Assembly: GCF_006439055.1 (NCBI RefSeq)
Contig: NZ_RCZC01000012.1
Span: 1-64,000 of the forward strand
Reading direction: 5' to 3'
From: Sphingomonas glacialis
GTDB taxonomy: Bacteria; Pseudomonadota; Alphaproteobacteria; Sphingomonadales; Sphingomonadaceae
Length of the DNA: 64,000 bases
Shown: in pieces, positions 59,453 through 64,000 of the stretch
Numbering within the stretch: the stretch's first letter is position 1
Layout of the letters: every line of letters begins with the position of its first letter
Notes under the pieces: model-generated
The model's input: only the letters and a program-made list of their open reading frames with translations
Told to the model about the DNA's origin: nothing
Database searches by the model: none
Made by a program: the position numbers and the translations under genes

Positions 59453-59551
59453 CCCCTCCCCTTCAGGGGAGGGGTTGGGGTGGGGACGTAAGGGGCACCC
59501 GGTCTCTGCGAGGCCTCCCCCACCCCCAACCCCTCCCCTGAAGGGGAGGGG
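59453..59551. repeat. GC-rich double-hairpin repeat, family 1 (CCCCTCCCCT variant)
   Basis: Hairpins CCCCTCCCCT-TC-AGGGGAGGGG at 59453-59474 and its inverted copy at 59530-59551, nearly the same as the element at 43247-43344. It lies between the degP-like stop and the HerA-like start. Confidence 0.85.
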
Positions 59552-59565
59552 CGCATTCGTTGACG

Positions 59566-61107
59566 TTACTTCTTGAGCTTCACGCCGATGAAGAACGCCG
59601 GCTGACGCCCGCGCACGACATACAGCGCGACCTGCGACCGGCCCGCGGCCTTCGCCTGCATCACGACCGCCCCGAGCGCCGCCGGGGTGCCGACCGGCGT
59701 ACCATTGGCCGAGATGATCACGTCACCGCGCTTGAGGCCCTTGGCGCCCGCATCGCTCGACGGATCGACCGTGCCGATCACGACACCCTGCACCGACGAG
59801 TCGATGCTGAAGGTGCGCGCGATCTGCGGGGTGAGCGTTGCGACGGTCACGCCGAGCGGGTTCGAGGCCGCCTGGCCGACACCCGGCGTATCGCCGTCGT
59901 CGGACATGTCGTCGTCGGACTGGGCACTGGCCTGCGCCGCCAGCGCATCCTCGGACGGACGCGTGCCAATCGTCGCGATGATCGTCTGCGGCTTGCCCTG
60001 GCGGACGATGTCGACCGGCACGCGGGTGCCCGGCGTCACATTGGCGACGAGGTAGCTGAGCGACTGATCGGGGTTCACGTCCTTGCCGCCGACGCGCAGC
60101 ACGATGTCACCGACCTTGAGGCCGGCCTTGTCGGCAGGCTGGCCGGGCTCGATGCTGCGGAGCAGCTCGCCCTTGTTCTTGGCGAGGCCGAACGAGGAAG
60201 CGAGATCGTCGTCGATCGGTTGCGGGCCGACGCCGAGATAGCCGCGCGCGATCTTGGTGCCCTTCATCAGCTTTTCGATGACCGGCTTGGCGTCGGTCGC
60301 CGGGATCGCGAAGCCGATGCCGATATTGCCGCCGCCGGTGCTGCCGAGGATCTGTGAGTTGATGCCGATCACATTGCCGTTGAGATCGAACATCGGGCCG
60401 CCCGAATTGCCCTGGTTGATCGCGGCATCGGTCTGGATGAAGCGGTCATAGGCGCCTGCGCCGGTCACGCGGTGGAGCGACGAGACGATCCCCGCGGTCA
60501 CCGTGCCGCCAAGGCCGAACGGGTTGCCGATCGCGACGATCCAATCGCCGACGCGCGCCGCGTCTGAATCGCCGAACTTCACGAACGGGAGGTTCTTCGC
60601 CTCGATCTTGAGCAGCGCCAGATCCGAAGTCGGATCGCGGCCGATCAGCTTGGCGACATATTCCTTGCGGTCGGTCATCGTGACGCTGATCGAGTCGACC
60701 GTCGCGCCCTTGGCTCCCGCGGCGACCACGTGGTTGTTGGTCACGACATAGCCGTCGGGCGAAATGATAAAGCCCGAACCGAGCGAGGTCGCCTCGCGCG
60801 TGGTCGGCGTGCCGCCGCCGCCCTGGCCCTGCTGCTGGCCGAACAGGCCCTCGAACGGGGTCCCGGCGAACGGATTGGCGGGCTGCGCCTGGGTGATGTG
60901 CTGGCTGGTCGAGATGTTGACCACCGCGGGCTGCAGCCGCGCGACCAGGTCAGCAAAGCTCATCGGCGCGCCGGGCTTGGGGGCGGCGGCGGCCATGACG
61001 GCGGGTTCGTTCTGGGCGGTCTGCGCGCCTCCGGCGGATGGCAACGCAATAGCGGTGGCGGTCCCGCTCAGTAGCAGGGCGGCGGTGATGGCGTAGGCGT
61101 AGCGCAC
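59566..61107 (-). CDS. degP: Periplasmic serine protease DegP/HtrA
   Basis: 513 residues from a GTG at 61107 with AGAGGAAA about 11 bases upstream; an ATG at 61143 is in frame but extends the signal peptide unusually. The signal peptide (YAYAITAALLLSGTATAIAL) is followed by a trypsin-like domain with triad H126 (TNNHVVAAG), D162 (DPTSDLALLKI) and S235 (NQGNSGGPMF), a Gly/Gln-rich insert near 90-105 and two PDZ domains (about 280-370 and 410-505). It degrades or refolds misfolded envelope proteins. Downstream of hflC on the same strand, as in many alphaproteobacteria. Confidence 0.93.
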   Translation of the reverse strand: MRYAYAITAALLLSGTATAIALPSAGGAQTAQNEPAVMAAAAPKPGAPMSFADLVARLQPAVVNISTSQHITQAQPANPFAGTPFEGLFGQQQGQGGGGTPTTREATSLGSGFIISPDGYVVTNNHVVAAGAKGATVDSISVTMTDRKEYVAKLIGRDPTSDLALLKIEAKNLPFVKFGDSDAARVGDWIVAIGNPFGLGGTVTAGIVSSLHRVTGAGAYDRFIQTDAAINQGNSGGPMFDLNGNVIGINSQILGSTGGGNIGIGFAIPATDAKPVIEKLMKGTKIARGYLGVGPQPIDDDLASSFGLAKNKGELLRSIEPGQPADKAGLKVGDIVLRVGGKDVNPDQSLSYLVANVTPGTRVPVDIVRQGKPQTIIATIGTRPSEDALAAQASAQSDDDMSDDGDTPGVGQAASNPLGVTVATLTPQIARTFSIDSSVQGVVIGTVDPSSDAGAKGLKRGDVIISANGTPVGTPAALGAVVMQAKAAGRSQVALYVVRGRQPAFFIGVKLKK

Positions 61108-61219
61108 TAGGGTCGTTTCCTCTCGTCTACCAATTGGCAGCAACGCGATAGCTGTTAGCCATGGTTGCTGAACGGCGATTGAATATCAACGGCTGACGGG
61201 CCGTTACGGGGCCGTCGAA

Positions 61220-62083
61220 TCAACGACGACCCTGGAATTCCTTCAAATAGGCGTTGTCGGGCGACAGGACCAAGCTCGTCGAGCCCTTGCCGTCCTGTGC
61301 GAAGGTGTAGCGGTACGACTGCATCGCGCGATAGAAGTCGTAGAATTCGGCATCCTTGTTGAACGCCGCCGCATAGATCTGCGCCGCCTGCGCATCGGCC
61401 TGCGCCGAGATGATCTGCGCGGTCTGCGCGCCCTGCGCCTGGATCGTCAGCGCCTGTTGATGCCGCGCGGTGCGCATCCGGTTGAGCGCGCTGTCGAACG
61501 GCGTGCCGGTCGGCAGGTCGGCATGCTTGATGCGTACATCGACGATCTGCACCCCATATTGCGACGCGAGCCGCTGCAGGCCGGCGCGGATGTTGCCCAT
61601 CACCTGCGTGCGCTCGGGGCTGAGCAAGGCCGCGAACGGACGCTTGCCGAGCTCATTGCGCAGCGACGAGCTGAACAGCGGCTGGAGCTGATCCTTGACG
61701 CGCTGCTCGGTGACCGAGGTGCTGCCGGTCGAAATCACCGCCTTGAGCGGATCGACGATGCGGAAGCGCGCATAGGCATCGACCTCGAGCCGGGTCTGGT
61801 CGGTCGACAGCACGGGCTGGTTGTCGAGCTCGACGTCGAGCACGCGCTTGTCGACCCAGACGAGCCGGTCGATGAACGGCACGCGGAAGTTGATGCCGGC
61901 GCCGGTGCGGCCGAACACTTCGTTCGGGTGATATTCGTTGATCGTCGCGACCGGCTGCTGGAAGCGCAGGATCACCGCCTGGCGCGTCTCGGGGACGATC
62001 GCGACCGAGCTGGCGGCGACGATCAGCAGGAGCAGCGCGACGATGCCGAGCGTGATCGGATTGCGGAGCAAAGTGCGGCTCAC
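61220..62083 (-). CDS. hflC: FtsH regulator HflC (SPFH/prohibitin family)
   Basis: 287 residues. A single N-terminal membrane anchor (ITLGIVALLLLIVAASSVAIV, about 9-29) precedes the periplasmic SPFH domain, with ETRQAVILRFQQPVATINEYHPNEVFGRTGAGINFRVPFIDR, and a helical stretch around ALTIQAQGAQTAQIISAQADAQAAQIYAAAF. With HflK it forms a cage around the FtsH protease. Its ATG overlaps the hflK stop (ATGA at 62080-62083), so translation is coupled. Confidence 0.93.
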   Translation of the reverse strand: MSRTLLRNPITLGIVALLLLIVAASSVAIVPETRQAVILRFQQPVATINEYHPNEVFGRTGAGINFRVPFIDRLVWVDKRVLDVELDNQPVLSTDQTRLEVDAYARFRIVDPLKAVISTGSTSVTEQRVKDQLQPLFSSSLRNELGKRPFAALLSPERTQVMGNIRAGLQRLASQYGVQIVDVRIKHADLPTGTPFDSALNRMRTARHQQALTIQAQGAQTAQIISAQADAQAAQIYAAAFNKDAEFYDFYRAMQSYRYTFAQDGKGSTSLVLSPDNAYLKEFQGRR

Positions 62084-63234
62084 TGTGCGGCTCCTCCCTG
62101 AGCTTGCGGGGCGGGCACGGCGTCGGGCAGGCGCTTGGCGATCCCGGGCAGCGGCAGATACGGCACGACGCCCGGGGCCTGGATGATCGTCTTATCGGAT
62201 TTGGACAGAACCTGCTCCATCGTGTCGTAATACATGCGCTTGCGGGTCACGTCGGGCGCGAGCTTGTACTGGGCGTAGATCACGTCGAACGCCGCGGCCT
62301 CGCCCTGCGCCTTGGCGAGCACCTGCTGCGCGTAACCGCGCGCCTTGCTGATGTCGCTCTGCGCCTGTTGCTGCGCGGCCGAGACTTCCTTGAACGCGTC
62401 GGACACCTGCGCCGGTGCCTGCGCGCCGCGGATCGCGACGCCCTGGATGCGGATGCCGGCGTTATAGCCGTCGAGAATGTCCTGCATCGATTGCTGGACC
62501 TTGACCTCGATCGCGTTGCGCCCGCTGCCGATCGCGTCGTCGAGCGTCGCGGTGGCGACGGCGGCACGCATCGCGCTCATCGCGGTCGCGCGCAGCGTGT
62601 TGCGCGGTTCGGCGATCTGGAAGGCGAAGTCCTGCGGGTTCGAAATCTGCCAGCGCACCGAATAATCGAGATCGACGATGTTCTGGTCGCTCGTCAGCAT
62701 CAGTTTGTCGGTTTCGGAGCCGCCATCGCCTTCATCGGGGAAGGTTTCGGTGTTGATCGCCGCGACATCGACCTTCGCCACGTCGACGAAGGGGGCGGGC
62801 AGCGTCATGCGAATGCCGGGCTCGAGCGTTTCGGAATAGCGGCCGAGAAAGGTCACCACGCCGCGCTGTTGCGGCCCGATCGAATGGAAGCTGGTGAGGA
62901 CGATCCAGGCAAGGACGATCACGCCGACCGCGATCAGCCACAGGTTGGTCGCGCTCGGCGCGCCGGGGATGCGCGGACGCCCGCCACCGCCGAAACCACC
63001 CGGGCCGCTGCCGCCGCCGCGTGCGCGCTTGAGGAACTCGTCGAGCGCGCTCGGGCCAGCCGTCGTGCCGCGCGGCTTGCCGGCGGGAGGCTGCGCCCAG
63101 GGGTTGCGCGGACCGCCGCTCTTGTCGTCGTCCCCGCCGCCAGAACCGCCACCAGCGCCGCCGCTGCCCCACGGGCCCTTGCCATCGGCGGATTGGAGGG
63201 AAGGGCGTGAAAACCAGCGCGATAGGATCGTCAT
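62080..63234 (-). CDS. hflK: FtsH regulator HflK (SPFH/prohibitin family)
   Basis: 384 residues from the ATG at 63234 (AAAGG just before). The Gly/Asp-rich cytoplasmic N-terminus (about 18-90) is typical of HflK. A membrane anchor at 97-115 is followed by the SPFH domain (SIGPQQRGVVTFLGRYSETLEPGIRMTLPAPFVDV) and a long helical region with KARGYAQQVLAKAQGEAAAFD. It is the first gene of hflK-hflC-degP and is divergent from the Mrp-type gene. Confidence 0.93.
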   Translation of the reverse strand: MTILSRWFSRPSLQSADGKGPWGSGGAGGGSGGGDDDKSGGPRNPWAQPPAGKPRGTTAGPSALDEFLKRARGGGSGPGGFGGGGRPRIPGAPSATNLWLIAVGVIVLAWIVLTSFHSIGPQQRGVVTFLGRYSETLEPGIRMTLPAPFVDVAKVDVAAINTETFPDEGDGGSETDKLMLTSDQNIVDLDYSVRWQISNPQDFAFQIAEPRNTLRATAMSAMRAAVATATLDDAIGSGRNAIEVKVQQSMQDILDGYNAGIRIQGVAIRGAQAPAQVSDAFKEVSAAQQQAQSDISKARGYAQQVLAKAQGEAAAFDVIYAQYKLAPDVTRKRMYYDTMEQVLSKSDKTIIQAPGVVPYLPLPGIAKRLPDAVPAPQAQGGAAQ

Positions 63235-63304
63235 GGTACCTTTATAGGGGCGTGCTCCGACGAAAAACAGTGGCAAGCGTGCCCATGACGCCTATCTGGC
63301 GGCG

Positions 63305-64000
63305 ATGACCGATCCGATTTCGCCCGATGCCGCCCTCAACGCCGCCCTCTCGCTCGTCGCCGGCACCCGCGCGACGGGCCGGATCGAGGATGCCCGCGCC
63401 AGCGTGATCGTCGATGTCAGCGGACTCGACGAAGCCGATCACGCGCCGCTCGAGGATGCGGTGCGCCGCGCCGCGACCTTGGTGGCGGGGGTCGAGACGG
63501 TGCGTGTCGCGTTGACCAGCCAGCGCCAACGCCGCGTGACGATCGCGGTCGGCAGCGGGAAGGGCGGGGTCGGCAAGTCGACCGTGTCGGCCAATCTCGC
63601 CATCGCGCTGCATCAGGCGGGGCGGCGCGTCGGGCTGGTCGATGCCGATATCTACGGGCCGTCGCAGCCGCGGCTGATGGGCGTCGCCGATCTCAAACCG
63701 ACCGCGCACAACAAGGTGCTCAATCCCGTCCAGACGCCGTTCGGCGTGCCATTGCTGTCGATGGGGATGCTCGTCACCGCCGACCAGGCGATCGCGTGGC
63801 GCGGGCCGATGGCGGCGGGGGCGCTTACGCAGATGATGGACGCCAATTGGGGCGCGGCCGATACGCTGGTGATGGACCTGCCGCCGGGGACGGGCGACGT
63901 CCAGCTGACGATGATCCAGAAATACCGCCCGACCGGCGCGGTGATCGTCTCGACGCCGCAGGACCTGGCCTTGATCGACGCGCGGCGCGCTATCGACCTG
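63305..64000 (+). CDS. apbC: Mrp/ApbC/NBP35-type P-loop ATPase (3' end outside window)
   Basis: 232 residues are visible from the ATG at 63305; the frame is open at the right edge. A short N-terminal MIP18/DUF59-like part (about 1-70) precedes the deviant Walker A VGSGKGGVGKST at 82-93, then VDADIYGPSQPRLMG and MDLPPGTGDVQLTM. This is the iron-sulfur cluster carrier family. It loads Fe-S clusters onto apoproteins. The C-terminal CxxC site would lie beyond the window. Confidence 0.92.
   Translation, partial: MTDPISPDAALNAALSLVAGTRATGRIEDARASVIVDVSGLDEADHAPLEDAVRRAATLVAGVETVRVALTSQRQRRVTIAVGSGKGGVGKSTVSANLAIALHQAGRRVGLVDADIYGPSQPRLMGVADLKPTAHNKVLNPVQTPFGVPLLSMGMLVTADQAIAWRGPMAAGALTQMMDANWGAADTLVMDLPPGTGDVQLTMIQKYRPTGAVIVSTPQDLALIDARRAIDL

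Overview
The window is a 64 kb piece of a GC-rich alphaproteobacterial chromosome. It looks like a sphingomonad (Sphingomonas or a close relative): the codon use is strongly GC-rich, there is an exosortase-A-type polysaccharide ligase and glycosyltransferase pair, TamA/TamB overlap, glnB-glnA and degP-hflC-hflK-mrp follow the alphaproteobacterial order, and intergenic gaps carry paired inverted GC-rich repeats. The genus call is inferred from protein character, not from a search. No rRNA, CRISPR array, transposase or phage structural gene was seen; one tRNA gene (Gly, anticodon CCC) is present.

Layout. 1-7.7 kb: an enoyl-reductase/saccharopine-dehydrogenase-like protein cut by the left edge, a multidrug-type ABC exporter, an intracellular PHB depolymerase, a flavin-type stress protein, an unknown Ala/Thr-rich protein, a thiolase and a MaoC hydratase. 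7.8-13.8 kb: bifunctional PutA, an MscS channel, topoisomerase IB and a PfpI-like protein. 13.8-18.6 kb: a surface polysaccharide segment (acyltransferase, O-antigen-ligase-like protein with a coupled 47-residue protein, divergent glycosyltransferase and a two-TM protein). 18.6-20.4 kb: two small proteins divergent from an S24/LexA-like repressor, then small conserved proteins. 20.4-26.6 kb: tamA-tamB. 26.6-31.8 kb: vapB with a frameshifted vapC, an ATP-grasp protein, aldehyde dehydrogenase, quinone oxidoreductase, a 149-residue unknown and a pseudouridine synthase. 31.8-37.3 kb: EamA transporter, flavodoxin-like protein, a low-GC island holding one TIR-like protein, then glnA and glnB. 37.7-45 kb: a DUF1842-like protein, map, a CinA-N-like protein, a lipoprotein, a small zinc-ribbon protein, an MFS exporter, a CPCC-motif protein, ferredoxin-NADP reductase and tRNA-Gly. 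45-57.6 kb: S-formylglutathione hydrolase, PoxB, a metallo-beta-lactamase-fold protein, then leucine/isovalerate catabolism (ivd, mccB, mccA, a CoA-transferase) with an M13 peptidase and an NTF2-like protein interspersed. 57.7-64 kb: HerA-like ATPase, DegP-type protease, hflC, hflK and the start of an Mrp-type ATPase.

Most genes are ordinary core metabolism and envelope functions. The most unusual signals are: a GC-rich repeat element lying in frame inside putA and encoding about 35 residues between the two catalytic domains; a lone winged-helix/TIR-like protein in a low-GC island, a candidate one-gene defence system; vapC broken by a one-base frameshift; a run of four hairpins plus a terminator directly after glnA; and a promoter with an overlapping inverted repeat that would give a leaderless mRNA for the S24 repressor.
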